NCBI RefSeq assembly: GCF_016881405.1
Contig: NZ_WOFE01000007.1
Span: forward strand, 80,293 to 144,292
Length of the DNA: 64,000 bases
Direction: 5' to 3'
DNA from: Deefgea chitinilytica
GTDB taxonomy: Bacteria > Pseudomonadota > Gammaproteobacteria > Burkholderiales > Chitinibacteraceae
Part shown: positions 1 through 8,699 of the stretch, piece after piece
How positions within the stretch are numbered: position 1 is the first letter of the stretch
How the letters are laid out: each line of letters starts with the position of its first letter
Notes under the pieces: model-generated
The model's database searches: none
What the model saw: the letters and a program-made list of their open reading frames with translations, nothing else
Told to the model about the DNA's origin: nothing
Program-made: the position numbers and the translations under genes

Positions 1-30
1 CCGATGGGTTTTAACAACGGAGATTAAAAA

Positions 31-285
31 ATGATCAGCCTATTCTATTTTTTGGTGGCATCTGCGATTCACATTAGCCAATATACGACTTTTTTGAACT
101 TCGTTACCTTTTTCACTTTTTGCTCCTTGGCTTGCGTAGCTTGTGATTTGCAATTTAAGCCATCTTTAGGTGTTACGATTGCAAGCTTAATTTTATTGTT
201 TTACATGCCTTGGTTTTACGGTGTTTTTCTTTGGCTTGTCTTGTCTGCAGTTGATGCTGGGGTACGGCAAGGTAGAAAAGTATAG
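31..285 (+). CDS. small hydrophobic protein of unknown function
   Basis: I do not recognise this 84-residue protein. It is strongly hydrophobic, with about three possible membrane segments (roughly residues 3-20, 22-40 and 47-70), and ends in a short basic tail (RQGRKV). GGAG lies about 9 bases before the ATG, which supports translation. The AT-rich composition matches the next gene and differs from the conserved genes further right, so this edge may be accessory DNA. An alternative reading frame overlapping its end (221-493) has no ribosome site and is not favoured. Reality as a gene is moderately likely; function is unknown. Confidence 0.45.
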   Translation: MISLFYFLVASAIHISQYTTFLNFVTFFTFCSLACVACDLQFKPSLGVTIASLILLFYMPWFYGVFLWLVLSAVDAGVRQGRKV

Positions 286-357
286 CTCCTGTTTACTGAT
301 GCAGAATCGATACTATGTGATAACTATGCGGTATCTAAAAATTTTCAGGAGGAATTT

Positions 358-834
358 ATGGCTTCAAAGTCCACATACTGGATCGGTTCTCGTCCATCAG
401 ACGGTAAGGGTTGGACTTATACAACTTCAGCAATCGAACTTATCTGCGATGAGGAGCGGGAGGCCATTTACCGAATGTATCGTCGGTACGTGAAGCAATG
501 GAATGATATTGAACTGAACAATGATATATCCCTCTCCGAGCATACTCATGAAATTTGTGGTGCAAAGATTGTCGGTAGCGCCAATCGACGATTTATTCTT
601 CATTGGCAAGGAAATGAACAGGTTCATTGGATACTTGAGGTTTTCTTTTCTAGGGGCTTTAAACAGTATTACCCGGGTTTTTCGTGTGCACTTAATACGT
701 TAAGATCTACTGAAGACATTCGGAGTATTCGTCTTCACTGGAGTTTGAATGGAAAAGAAGAGTTCAACTCTTGGCTGTTGAAGGAGCGAGCAGTGAATCA
801 AGACAAAGAGGAGTGGAACGAGTACAAAAAGTGA
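358..834 (+). CDS. hypothetical protein, 158 aa
   Basis: A soluble, unrecognised protein of 158 residues. It starts behind a near-perfect ribosome binding site (AGGAGG, 6 bases before the ATG), so it is very probably expressed. It has no signal peptide or membrane segment. It is rich in Trp, Arg and Glu and carries a charged C-terminal tail (DKEEWNEYKK). It follows the small hydrophobic gene after about 70 bases and could be co-transcribed with it. A terminator-like hairpin follows at 890-923. The AT-rich codon use resembles an acquired gene. No function can be assigned. Confidence 0.6.
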   Translation: MASKSTYWIGSRPSDGKGWTYTTSAIELICDEEREAIYRMYRRYVKQWNDIELNNDISLSEHTHEICGAKIVGSANRRFILHWQGNEQVHWILEVFFSRGFKQYYPGFSCALNTLRSTEDIRSIRLHWSLNGKEEFNSWLLKERAVNQDKEEWNEYKK

Positions 835-846
835 TAAAAAGCTAGA

Positions 847-873
847 GCGCACTTAAAGTGAAGCGTAGTGCGC
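847..873 (+). other. inverted repeat after the 158 aa gene
   Basis: GCGCACT at 847-853 is the exact reverse complement of AGTGCGC at 867-873, giving a 7 bp stem. It has no T-tract, so it is not itself a terminator, and sits just upstream of the terminator-like hairpin at 890-923. Confidence 0.4.
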
Positions 874-889
874 CGCATGTTGTATTAAA

Positions 890-923
890 CAACCGCCCGA
901 TTAATTCCGGCGGTTTTGTTTTT
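890..923 (+). terminator. intrinsic terminator
   Basis: AACCGCC (891-897) pairs with GGCGGTT (909-915) around an 11-base loop and is followed by TTGTTTTTT. This is a good rho-independent terminator for the 158 aa gene on the plus strand. Confidence 0.7.
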
Positions 924-924
924 T

Positions 925-1130
925 ATGCGGCTGCGCCGCGTCGATTTTTGGGCGCGGGCTGCGCGCGGCAGGTTCATTTCTTTTGCTTCTCCAAAAGAAA
1001 CGAACCAAAGAAAAGGAGCCCCGGGCGCGCATCGGTCCCCGATGAGCTCTGCACCCCGCGTCGCTAAGCTTTGGCGTCGCCTCGATTGTCGCGAGCCTAG
1101 GTCTCGCTCCATACTCGGTGCGCTTAGACG
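925..1130. repeat. GC-rich palindromic non-coding patch
   Basis: The 600-base gap between 835 and 1440 holds no convincing gene. Its core is a GC-rich block containing a 15 bp inverted repeat (969-983 and 990-1004, 6-base loop, one mismatch) built from TTTCTTTTG and CAAAAGAAA, followed by GC-rich short repeats such as GCGTCG. Several overlapping open frames cross it on both strands (for example 916-1326 plus and 885-1145 minus), but none has a ribosome site or recognisable protein. Similar blocks recur in other proteobacterial genomes and are often misannotated as small proteins (from memory). Bases 1130-1390 are AT-richer and I see nothing in them. Confidence 0.4.
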
Positions 1131-1392
1131 GGATTTAAAAACCACGAAGCCACCATTCGCGTACTTGGTGCTAGCTGGTGCTGTGCCTGTATGGCTGGTT
1201 TTTGGTATCTTTGTTGATGTATTTGATTACGGGCTTTTATTTGCAAGGCTTAGAAGGCAATACATTGACTTTATTTCGAGTTTCGTTGATTTGCGCGAGT
1301 TGCTTGTTGTGTGGGTATATCTTTGAAAGTATTGAAACTATTTGTTTTTGTTGAGATACCTGGTTTCTCGCTTATTCTTAGGTTTAGGCGAA

Positions 1393-1425
1393 TAAAAAAC
1401 GCAGCTCTGTGAGCTGCGTTTTTTA
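1393..1425. terminator. bidirectional intrinsic terminator
   Basis: AAAAAC GCAGCTC, loop TGT, GAGCTGC GTTTTTT: a 7 bp GC-rich stem extended by A/T pairs with T-tracts on both strands. It lies 16 bases beyond the stop of the minus-strand dynamin-like gene and would end that transcript. Confidence 0.85.
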
Positions 1426-1440
1426 TTTGAGACGATAAAT

Positions 1441-3444
1441 TTAGGCTGCTTTCGCGGCGAACTCCTGCATTTCTGCATGCAGCGCACCGTAGACTTGGCG
1501 CAGCTTGCCGTTCAGTTCGGCGATTTGCTCGGTGAGCTGGCGGTTCATTTCGTCCAATTCTTGGATGCGATCTTCCAAGGTATTGGTCGCGTTATGAATG
1601 CGTTTGATGCTTTCCAGACGGCGGCGCAATTGCAGTTGATGCTCGCGGACCTGCGTTTCCATCGGGGCCATCACCGCTTTGAGCCAGTTTTCGACATCGC
1701 GGTTGGCGACTTCAAACACGTACACGACGCGGCTGGCGACGGTTTCAAAGAATTTGCGCGTCAAGCGGCCTTGGCTGGTGGTGAGTAGATTGCCAACGGT
1801 GTTGAAATGCTCACGGAATGATTTTTCTAGCCGCGCTAGTTCTTTGTGGTATTTCAAGGTGGAGAACGGTGGTGGCGTGACTTGGCCTAGGCCGTGTTCC
1901 TCGCTGAATTTTTTGTACATCGCGGCCATCATCGCTTGAATTTCGGCCACTTGCTCGGCAGATTTGGCGATGGATCCATTCACGTCGATAAAGAATTTAT
2001 CCATCGTGGCGCGCAAACCGGTTTCTCCAAACGAGAATAAACTGCGATCCATTTGGTCTCGAATTCGGTCGATTTCGGCTTTGAGTGCGTCTTTGCCGAG
2101 TAAAGAAAATAGCTTGTTGGTCTGTTGGGTAAATACCGAGCGCAGCGCTTGAAAGCGCACTAAACCTTGCTCAAAGTGCTTTTTGTCGTCAGTCACTTTT
2201 TCCATCATTTGCGCGATGACGTCTTGGTTTTTACCGCGCAAGCCAGTGAGCTCGGTGAGTTGCTCTTTTACGCCGTCTTGTCGCGCTTGCAAGATCGAGC
2301 GAATCGATGACACCACGTCTTCAATTTCGGATTGCGTTGCATCGCGCACGATGTCTTGTTTGCCGGGCAATAGATCGTCGGACAGCGCGCGTTCTAGTGA
2401 AATCAGGCAAGATTTCGTTAATAGCGCATCGTCATTTTGCACTTTGGCGAGCAGGGCTTTTTGCGCGGAAACGGGGTAAATTTGCGACGTTGGCATCGTT
2501 AGCAAATCAGCGGTAGTTTTCACTTGCTTAGCGATTTCAGCATCAATTTCGGTTTTGCTGCGCAAATCATCCCACAGACCGTCAATTTTATTCAGCACCA
2601 CCAAGCGGCCACGTTTACCGCTTTGATTGCGGACAATGTGGTTGCGCCAAACTTCGATGTCCGATTTGGTGACGCCGGTGTCAGCTGCCAAAATAAACAA
2701 AATCGCGTGTGCATTTGGCAGCAAATTGAGTGTTAATTCTGGCTCGGTACCGATGGCGTTTAAACCCGGTGTATCGAGAATCACCAAGCCTTGTTCTAGC
2801 AGCGGGTGCGGGAAGTTGATAATTGCATGGCGCCAGCATGGAATTTCGACTTCGCCATTTTTATCTAAGGCAACCACTTGGTCGGGGTCGCTTTCGTCGT
2901 ATAGGCCGAATTTCTTCGCCGTTTCGACATTGACGCGTTGCGTGCGACCGATTTCTTTGAAGGTTTCTTGCATTGAATCGGCATCGTCGATATTCAATGG
3001 AATGGTGTGCCATTCGTCTTGGTAATTACGATATTCAACGGTGGTGACATTGTCGCCACGTGTTTCAATCGGTAGTAATTGCAGGCATGGTGCGCGTGAG
3101 CCGTCGTGCAATAACTCAGTTGGGCACATCGTCGTGCGGCCCGCGCTGGATGGCAAAATGCGTTTGCCATAGTGTGCAAAGAAAATTGCGTTGATGAGTT
3201 CGGATTTGCCGCGTGAGAATTCAGCGACAAAGGCAATATTCAGTTTGTCTTCTTTCAGGCGGTCAATCAGGCCTTGAATGCGTAATGTTGTTTGCGAATC
3301 GTTTAAATCTTGCTCAGATAACCAGCGCGAGAGCTGGGCGATGGATTGTGTTAATGAGCCGCGCCATGCGCTGTAGGCCTGAAAATCAGAGACCAAGTGA
3401 TCATTGGCAGCCGCTTCTTCTTGTTTTAGGAAATCCGTACTCAT
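1441..3444 (-). CDS. dynamin-like GTPase
   Basis: A large GTPase of the bacterial dynamin-like superfamily, 667 residues from the chosen start. GTPase motifs are clear: P-loop AEFSRGKS at residues 74-81, a Thr pair after it (switch I region), DTPG at 224-227 and NKID at 285-288. The C-terminal half is helical and coiled-coil rich (Gln/Glu/Leu-rich to the end), as expected for the stalk. Such proteins remodel or protect membranes, but the substrate here is unknown. I start at 3444 because AAGGGG lies 6 bases upstream; the frame stays open further upstream to 3642, which would overlap mutM. It lies 91 bases downstream of mutM on the same strand, and a terminator follows. Unlike many bacterial dynamins it is not paired with a second dynamin gene. 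Confidence 0.85.
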   Translation of the reverse strand: MSTDFLKQEEAAANDHLVSDFQAYSAWRGSLTQSIAQLSRWLSEQDLNDSQTTLRIQGLIDRLKEDKLNIAFVAEFSRGKSELINAIFFAHYGKRILPSSAGRTTMCPTELLHDGSRAPCLQLLPIETRGDNVTTVEYRNYQDEWHTIPLNIDDADSMQETFKEIGRTQRVNVETAKKFGLYDESDPDQVVALDKNGEVEIPCWRHAIINFPHPLLEQGLVILDTPGLNAIGTEPELTLNLLPNAHAILFILAADTGVTKSDIEVWRNHIVRNQSGKRGRLVVLNKIDGLWDDLRSKTEIDAEIAKQVKTTADLLTMPTSQIYPVSAQKALLAKVQNDDALLTKSCLISLERALSDDLLPGKQDIVRDATQSEIEDVVSSIRSILQARQDGVKEQLTELTGLRGKNQDVIAQMMEKVTDDKKHFEQGLVRFQALRSVFTQQTNKLFSLLGKDALKAEIDRIRDQMDRSLFSFGETGLRATMDKFFIDVNGSIAKSAEQVAEIQAMMAAMYKKFSEEHGLGQVTPPPFSTLKYHKELARLEKSFREHFNTVGNLLTTSQGRLTRKFFETVASRVVYVFEVANRDVENWLKAVMAPMETQVREHQLQLRRRLESIKRIHNATNTLEDRIQELDEMNRQLTEQIAELNGKLRQVYGALHAEMQEFAAKAA

Positions 3445-3535
3445 ACATACCCCTTGCGCTTGCGCTATGCAGATATCATCTGCTTGAATATTAGTGTGCT
3501 TTATGCCGCTCGCCATCTTTATTGTGAGGTGGCTA

Positions 3536-4351
3536 TCACAATTGGCATTGCGGGCAATAAAATGTCGCTCTTTGGCCTTGTCGGATTGTTTTGATTGTTG
3601 TTCCGCACAGTCGGCATGGCTGCTCGGTTCGACCATAAACATAGCTATTGATCATAAAATAGCCTTCGCGCCCATCACTATCGACATAATCCTTTAAAGT
3701 GCTGCCGCCTGCAGCAATCGCTTCATTGAGTGTTTCTTTTATGGCAGTAAGCAAGTGATTGATTTCACTTTCAGTCAGGCTGCTACCGCTACGGGTCGGG
3801 TTAATGCGGGCGCGAAACAGTGATTCTGAGGCGTAAATATTGCCGACGCCGACCACGATGGCGTTATCCATAATCAGCTGTTTAATCGCCGTTTTGCGTG
3901 ACGCGAGTTTGGCGATGAAGTAGGGCGCATCAAAATCATTCGCTAAAGGCTCTGGGCCAAGTGCTTTCAGTAATGGATGCTCGTTAATTGGGGTATTGCA
4001 CCAAAGCCAAGAACCAAAGCGGCGCGGGTCATGATACCTCAAGCGTTTGCCATTACTCAGGAGTAGATCAAGATGGTCGTGTTTTTCGGCGGGGAAAGCT
4101 TCGGTCAAAATTCGCAAGCTGCCTGACATGCCTAAATGAATAATCAGTGTGCCATGCTCAAAGCCCAGTAGTAAATATTTGGCGCGGCGCGCTATGCTGT
4201 ATATTGTTTTGCCTGCCAGTAATTGTGGTAAATCTGTGGGAACAGGCCAGCGCAAGCGGCCGTTGCGAACAATGAGTTCGCTTACTGTGGCGTTGAGCAA
4301 ATGATCGTGAATGCCACGGCGGGTGGTTTCAACTTCGGGTAATTCGGGCAT
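3536..4351 (-). CDS. mutM: formamidopyrimidine-DNA glycosylase
   Basis: Base-excision repair enzyme that removes 8-oxoguanine and formamidopyrimidines and nicks the abasic site. At 271 residues it has the normal family length. It begins MPELPEVETTRRGI, so the catalytic Pro-2 and Glu-3 are present, and it ends with the four-cysteine zinc finger (CRLC...CPQC). The internal FGxxL-type and H2TH regions are intact (VGVGNIYASESLF). It is divergent from the TPR lipoprotein gene, with 73 bases between the starts, and the dynamin-like GTPase gene follows it on the same strand. Annotation is very secure. Confidence 0.97.
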   Translation of the reverse strand: MPELPEVETTRRGIHDHLLNATVSELIVRNGRLRWPVPTDLPQLLAGKTIYSIARRAKYLLLGFEHGTLIIHLGMSGSLRILTEAFPAEKHDHLDLLLSNGKRLRYHDPRRFGSWLWCNTPINEHPLLKALGPEPLANDFDAPYFIAKLASRKTAIKQLIMDNAIVVGVGNIYASESLFRARINPTRSGSSLTESEINHLLTAIKETLNEAIAAGGSTLKDYVDSDGREGYFMINSYVYGRTEQPCRLCGTTIKTIRQGQRATFYCPQCQL

Positions 4352-4424
4352 AAAGGCTCTCGTTGGACTTTCGCCCCAAGTTTACCTAATATCGCGTCTT
4401 AACTTTCAAATTTTGGAATTGTCT

Positions 4425-6179
4425 ATGTCATTGCGTATGCACTCATTGCTGGCCGTATTGATTGCGGGTTTGACGGGCTGCTCCGCTTTCGGGCCGGTTG
4501 CACCGCCGACTGCCGCTTCGGCCGTCGCGCAGGCAGAATTAGACGATTCCGATTCTGCTGCGCGGAATGGGTTTGACCCTGATACGCTGCCCAAGGTTGA
4601 GCTGAGCGACGAGTTGCTGATGCGATTTTTGGTTGGCGACGTCGCTGCGCAGCGTGGCAATCCGGCCTTGGGAGCGCAAGCTTGGCTCGATATTGCTAAG
4701 CGCACCCAAGATCCGCGCGCTGCGCAACGGGCCACGCAATTGGGCTTAACTGCTGGCCAGTTGGCCCTGGCGCAAGAAGCCGCGCAGTTATGGGTGGCGG
4801 GCGCGCCGTATTCGATGCAGGCGCGGCAAATTTTGGTGGGATTATTGATTCGTAGTAAACGTTTGGATCAGGTGGAACCGCATTTACGGATGATGCTGAA
4901 TGCCAAGCCCGCTGAAATGGCACCATTTTTTATGCAAATGCATCAGTTGTGGGATAAAGACGCTGATCGGGCGGCGGTGATTTCAGTGACCGAGCAATTG
5001 ACTGAGCCGCATTTAAGCATGCCAGAAGCGCGTTTTGCGCGCGCGGTTGCCTATAGCAACGCCAGCCAAGATCCGCTGGCCTTACAAGAGTTAGACCTCG
5101 CTTTGAAATTGCGCCCATCATGGGAGCCTGCGGTTTTATATAAAGTGCAGCTGCTTGGCGGCAAGGACAGCACGGCAGTGCAGCAGCTATTACAGGATGC
5201 GGCGAAAGCTCATCCTAAATCGTCGGCCATTTCAATGGCACAAGCGAGAAATCTCGCTGAAAATCAAAACTACACGCAGGCTCAGCAGCAATACGAAGCT
5301 GCGTTGGCGCAAGATCCGCAGCAATTGGAGGCCTTGGTCGGCGCAGGGCTTGTGGCGCTGGAGTTGCGCGATTTAGATAAGGCACAAAGCTATCTCGAGC
5401 GCGCTGTGACCCTGAGCCCAAAAAGTGTGACGCAGTTGGGGATTTATTTGGGGCAAATTGCCGAGCAACAGCACCGCGACGCAGATGCGATTAAATGGTA
5501 TCTGCAAGTGGGTGATGAGCAATCGGCCCGCGTCAAAAACCGGTTACCGCGTTTGTATGCCAAAACAGGTCAGCAAAAAGCTGCCGATGCGGCGTTAGCG
5601 GCCTTGCCTGCAGAGACCGCTGAGCAGCAAGTGAGCAAGGCGCAGATTGAAGCCCAAGTTTGGCGGGAGCGCAAAGACTTGCCGCGCGCGCGCGACACGA
5701 TGACGGCGGCCATCGCAAAGCACCCAGATCAAGCCGAATTGTATTACGACCGTTCTTTATACTTGGATTTATTGGGTGATATTGCAGGAGCGGAAGCGGA
5801 TTTGCGGCGCTATTTAGAACTTAAGCCTGAGCATGTGCAGGGGTTGAATGCTCTTGGGTATATCCTTGCAAACAGGACTGATCGTTTGGCTGAGGCTGAT
5901 ACCCTTCTAACTAAGGCCTTGGCTAAAGATCCAAATAATCCGGTTATTCTCGATAGTATGGGCTGGTTGCGCTTAAAGCAGGGGCAATTAAAAGCTGCGC
6001 TTGATTTTCTGAAGCGTGCTTACAATGATTTACCTGACCCAGAAATTGCCGCGCATTATGCCGAGGCCTTGTGGCTGGCTGGTGATAAAAGTAAAGCGCT
6101 TGAAGTGCTTGATGCGGCTTCTTTATTAGATGCTGATGACGAAACATTAATCGCGACGCGTAAAAGATTGGGTTTGTAA
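4425..6179 (+). CDS. TPR-repeat lipoprotein
   Basis: A 584-residue tetratricopeptide-repeat protein upstream of lolB. The start at 4425 gives a lipoprotein signal peptide with lipobox LTGC near residue 18; an ATG at 4437 would serve as well, and upstream extensions add a non-signal sequence. The body is helical, with several clear TPR units (for example QQYEAALAQDPQQLEALVGA and the C-terminal LDSMGWLRLKQGQLKAALDF). Proteins at this position in betaproteobacteria are thought to scaffold envelope complexes, but the partner is unknown. Its stop TAA is followed directly by the TTG start of lolB, so the two are translationally linked. The gene heads a probable operon TPR-lolB-ispE. Confidence 0.88.
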   Translation: MSLRMHSLLAVLIAGLTGCSAFGPVAPPTAASAVAQAELDDSDSAARNGFDPDTLPKVELSDELLMRFLVGDVAAQRGNPALGAQAWLDIAKRTQDPRAAQRATQLGLTAGQLALAQEAAQLWVAGAPYSMQARQILVGLLIRSKRLDQVEPHLRMMLNAKPAEMAPFFMQMHQLWDKDADRAAVISVTEQLTEPHLSMPEARFARAVAYSNASQDPLALQELDLALKLRPSWEPAVLYKVQLLGGKDSTAVQQLLQDAAKAHPKSSAISMAQARNLAENQNYTQAQQQYEAALAQDPQQLEALVGAGLVALELRDLDKAQSYLERAVTLSPKSVTQLGIYLGQIAEQQHRDADAIKWYLQVGDEQSARVKNRLPRLYAKTGQQKAADAALAALPAETAEQQVSKAQIEAQVWRERKDLPRARDTMTAAIAKHPDQAELYYDRSLYLDLLGDIAGAEADLRRYLELKPEHVQGLNALGYILANRTDRLAEADTLLTKALAKDPNNPVILDSMGWLRLKQGQLKAALDFLKRAYNDLPDPEIAAHYAEALWLAGDKSKALEVLDAASLLDADDETLIATRKRLGL

Positions 6180-6719
6180 TTGCGCTTTTTGAATATTGTT
6201 TTTCTTGGCTTGCTGCTTTTGCTCGCCGCGTGTGCGCAAAAACCGCTGCAGCCACCAAGTCAAGGCTTTGCGGCGCAAGGGCGCGTGAATATTCGCAGTC
6301 AAACTGAGGCGAATACCGCCATGTTTGATTGGCTGGCGACGCCTGAGCGCGACGTGCTATCGCTGTCGTCGCCATTGGGTAATACGTTGGCCGAGTTAAG
6401 TATCCTGTATCAGCAAGGCGAGATCGTCTCGGCCACGCTTAAGCACGGGCAAACGACTGAGATAGCGCCAGATCCAGAGTCTTTGCTGCAGAATTTAGCG
6501 GGTTTGACCCTGCCTGTTTCAGGCATGCGTTGGTGGCTACGAGGCCTGCCCGATCCGCGGATGCCATTTACGCGCACCGATGATTCTTTTAGCCAAAGTG
6601 GCTGGTTGGTGACTGCGACCGATTTTCGCGATGGGACTTTGCCGTACAAAATTGAATTAACGCGAGATGATCTACGGATTCGCGTAATGATTAGTGAATG
6701 GAGTGCTGCTGTACCATGA
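6180..6719 (+). CDS. lolB: outer-membrane lipoprotein receptor LolB
   Basis: LolB accepts lipoproteins from periplasmic LolA and inserts them into the outer membrane. The protein is 179 residues, as usual for the family, and starts at a TTG directly after the upstream stop codon. It has a lipoprotein signal peptide with lipobox LLAAC and then the typical short N-terminal region (QGFAAQGRVNIRS). The family motif around GLPDP and the WLVTATDF region are present. Gene order lolB-ispE-tRNA-prs is conserved in betaproteobacteria and supports the call. The stop overlaps the ispE start by 4 bases. Confidence 0.93.
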   Translation: MRFLNIVFLGLLLLLAACAQKPLQPPSQGFAAQGRVNIRSQTEANTAMFDWLATPERDVLSLSSPLGNTLAELSILYQQGEIVSATLKHGQTTEIAPDPESLLQNLAGLTLPVSGMRWWLRGLPDPRMPFTRTDDSFSQSGWLVTATDFRDGTLPYKIELTRDDLRIRVMISEWSAAVP

Positions 6720-7588
6720 GTTTGACCGCTGTGCTTGATGAACCAGGCTTCACTGCATTTCCTGCGCCTGCCAAATTGAATCTGTTTTTGCATATCGTTG
6801 GCCGTCGCGCTGATGGGTATCATCTGTTGCAATCGGTGTTTCAGTTGGTGGATGTCCACGATACGATCTATTTGCGGCTGCGCGATGATGGGCAAGTCGT
6901 GCATCACAATCCAATGTCAGGGGTTCCCGCTGACACCGATTTAACGGTGCGCGCAGCGCGGTTGCTGCAGTCTAAGTTGTCAGCAAATCACAAATTCGGC
7001 GTTGATATTCGTGTCGAAAAACGCTTGCCGATGGGGGGCGGAATGGGGGGCGGTAGTTCGGATGCCGCGACTGTGTTACTTGCGCTTAATCGGCTATGGA
7101 ATCTCCATCTATCGCGCAGCGATTTAATGGCCTTGGGTTTGCAGCTTGGCGCCGATGTGCCGTTCTTTATTTTTGGGCGTAATGCGTTTGTCGAAGGCAT
7201 TGGTGAAATCATGACCGAGATTGAAACGCCAGAGCGACTTTTTGTGGTTTTACACCCGCAGGTGCATGTTTCTACACCAGAAATTTTTAAAGACCCTAAC
7301 TTGACAAGAGATACGCCCTCTATTAAAGTTCGCGACCTCGAAGGTGCTGTGACGCGAAATGACTTAGAGCGCTGCGCAGTGCAAAAGTATCCTGAGATTG
7401 GTCGGCATTTGGATTATCTAAATCAATTTGCTCCTGCTAGAATGACCGGATCAGGAAGCTGTGTGTTTGCAGAAATTGCTTCACAAACCGAAGTTGATGC
7501 TGTATTATTCGGCCTTCTTGAAAGTATCAACGGTTTTGCAGTAAAGACGCTAAGTCGTCATCCGTTGTACGAATATGCTGATAATTAG
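6716..7588 (+). CDS. ispE: 4-diphosphocytidyl-2-C-methyl-D-erythritol kinase
   Basis: GHMP-family kinase of the non-mevalonate isoprenoid pathway; it phosphorylates CDP-ME with ATP in the cytoplasm. The start at 6716 overlaps the lolB stop (ATGA) and yields 290 residues, the expected size. Signature features are PAPAKLNLFL at the N-terminus, the glycine-rich ATP loop LPMGGGMGGGSSDAA near residues 100-115, and the C-terminal RMTGSGSCVFA motif. It belongs to the TPR-lolB-ispE transcription unit and is followed after 19 bases by tRNA-Gln. Confidence 0.97.
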   Translation: MSLTAVLDEPGFTAFPAPAKLNLFLHIVGRRADGYHLLQSVFQLVDVHDTIYLRLRDDGQVVHHNPMSGVPADTDLTVRAARLLQSKLSANHKFGVDIRVEKRLPMGGGMGGGSSDAATVLLALNRLWNLHLSRSDLMALGLQLGADVPFFIFGRNAFVEGIGEIMTEIETPERLFVVLHPQVHVSTPEIFKDPNLTRDTPSIKVRDLEGAVTRNDLERCAVQKYPEIGRHLDYLNQFAPARMTGSGSCVFAEIASQTEVDAVLFGLLESINGFAVKTLSRHPLYEYADN

Positions 7589-7607
7589 CATCAGCAAATA
7601 AATCGCT

Positions 7608-7684
7608 AGGGGAGTCGCCAAGTTGGTTAAGGCACCGGATTTTGATTCCGGCATGCGAAGGTTCGAATCCTTCTTCCCCTGCCA
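7608..7684 (+). tRNA. tRNA-Gln (anticodon TTG)
   Basis: A complete 77-base cloverleaf. The acceptor stem is AGGGGAG with TTCCCCT, the anticodon stem is CCGGA/TCCGG around loop TTTTGAT (anticodon TTG, reads CAA), and the T-arm contains GGTTCGAATCC. The 3' CCA is encoded at 7682-7684. It sits between ispE and prs, the conserved place for this tRNA in betaproteobacteria, and is followed by a strong terminator. Confidence 0.97.
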
Positions 7685-7695
7685 CCTATAAAAAG

Positions 7696-7735
7696 AAAGC
7701 GTGTAATTATGTCAATTACACGCTTTTCGTTTTTT
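7696..7735 (+). terminator. intrinsic terminator after tRNA-Gln
   Basis: A 13 bp perfect stem, AAAGCGTGTAATT (7696-7708) with AATTACACGCTTT (7714-7726), 5-base loop, followed by TCGTTTTTT. It separates the ispE/tRNA transcript from prs. The in-frame upstream ATG of prs (7709) falls in the loop, which argues that the real prs start is 7748. Confidence 0.85.
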
Positions 7736-7747
7736 CAGGATTTGGAA

Positions 7748-8698
7748 ATGGCTTACGACAGCCTCATGGTATTTACCGGCAACGCCAACCCGCGCCTTGC
7801 TGAACGTGTAGTAAATCATCTGGACATCTCATTGGGGCGCGCCACGGTTGGCCGTTTCTCTGACGGTGAAGTGACCGTTGAATTGCTGGAAAACGTTCGC
7901 GGCCGTGATGTGTTTGTGCTGCAATCAACCTGTGTGCCGACCAACGACAACATCATGGAAATGATGTTGATGGTCGATTCGCTCAAGCGTGCTTCGGCGG
8001 GTCGGATTACCGCAGCGATTCCTTACTTTGGCTATGCTCGCCAAGATCGCCGTCCGCGTTCAGCGCGGGTACCGATTTCGGCCAAAGTGGTTGCCAATAT
8101 GTTGCAAGTTGCCGGTGTGGATCGTGTATTGACTGTTGACGTACACGCCGATCAAATCCAAGGTTTCTTTGATATTCCGGTCGACAACATCTATTCAACA
8201 CCGGTGTTGTTGGCGGATATTCGCGCAAAAAATTATGAAAACCTGATGATTGTTTCTCCAGACGTTGGCGGCGTATTGCGCGCCCGTGCGATGGCGAAAC
8301 AGTTGGGTGTAGATATGGCGATCATCGACAAGCGTCGTCCGAAAGCTAATGTCGCTGAAGTAATGCACATCATCGGTGACGTGAAAGACCGTGATTGCGT
8401 GATTATCGACGACATGATTGATACCGCTAATACGCTATGCAAAGCCGCTGAAGCATTGAAAAAATTTGGCGCGAAACGTGTGATGGCTTATGCAACGCAT
8501 GCGGTGTTCTCTGGAGCTGCTGTGGATCGTATTTTGCAATCGGAATTGGATGAAGTCGTTGTGACTGACACGATTCCGGTCAGCGAAGTGGCACAAGCAA
8601 GTGGCCGCGTTCGCGTGGTATCGATTGCCGGTCTGTTGGCCGAAACGATGCGCCGCATTAATAACGAAGAGTCAGTTTCTAGCTTGTTCGTTGATTGA
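7748..8698 (+). CDS. prs: ribose-phosphate pyrophosphokinase
   Basis: Makes PRPP from ribose-5-phosphate and ATP for nucleotide, His and Trp synthesis. The protein is 316 residues from ATG 7748 (AGGA 8 bases upstream), matching the family start [19 protein letters not shown]. Visible motifs are the flexible loop [20 protein letters not shown], the metal site [12 protein letters not shown] and the PRPP-binding loop [12 protein letters not shown]. An upstream in-frame ATG at 7709 lies in a terminator hairpin and is not used. It is followed by a simple-sequence spacer and rplY. Confidence 0.98.
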   Translation: MAYDSLMVFTGNANPRLAERVVNHLDISLGRATVGRFSDGEVTVELLENVRGRDVFVLQSTCVPTNDNIMEMMLMVDSLKRASAGRITAAIPYFGYARQDRRPRSARVPISAKVVANMLQVAGVDRVLTVDVHADQIQGFFDIPVDNIYSTPVLLADIRAKNYENLMIVSPDVGGVLRARAMAKQLGVDMAIIDKRRPKANVAEVMHIIGDVKDRDCVIIDDMIDTANTLCKAAEALKKFGAKRVMAYATHAVFSGAAVDRILQSELDEVVVTDTIPVSEVAQASGRVRVVSIAGLLAETMRRINNEESVSSLFVD

Positions 8699-8699
8699 T

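Noticed and set aside
221..493. 90 aa open frame on the plus strand
   Set aside because: Overlaps two better-supported frames (31-285 and 358-834), has no ribosome site and no recognisable sequence pattern.
858..1326. Three overlapping small open frames (858-1067, 885-1145 minus, 916-1326)
   Set aside because: All cross the same GC-rich palindromic block; none has a ribosome site; one frame starts inside a terminator region. Treated as non-coding repeat.
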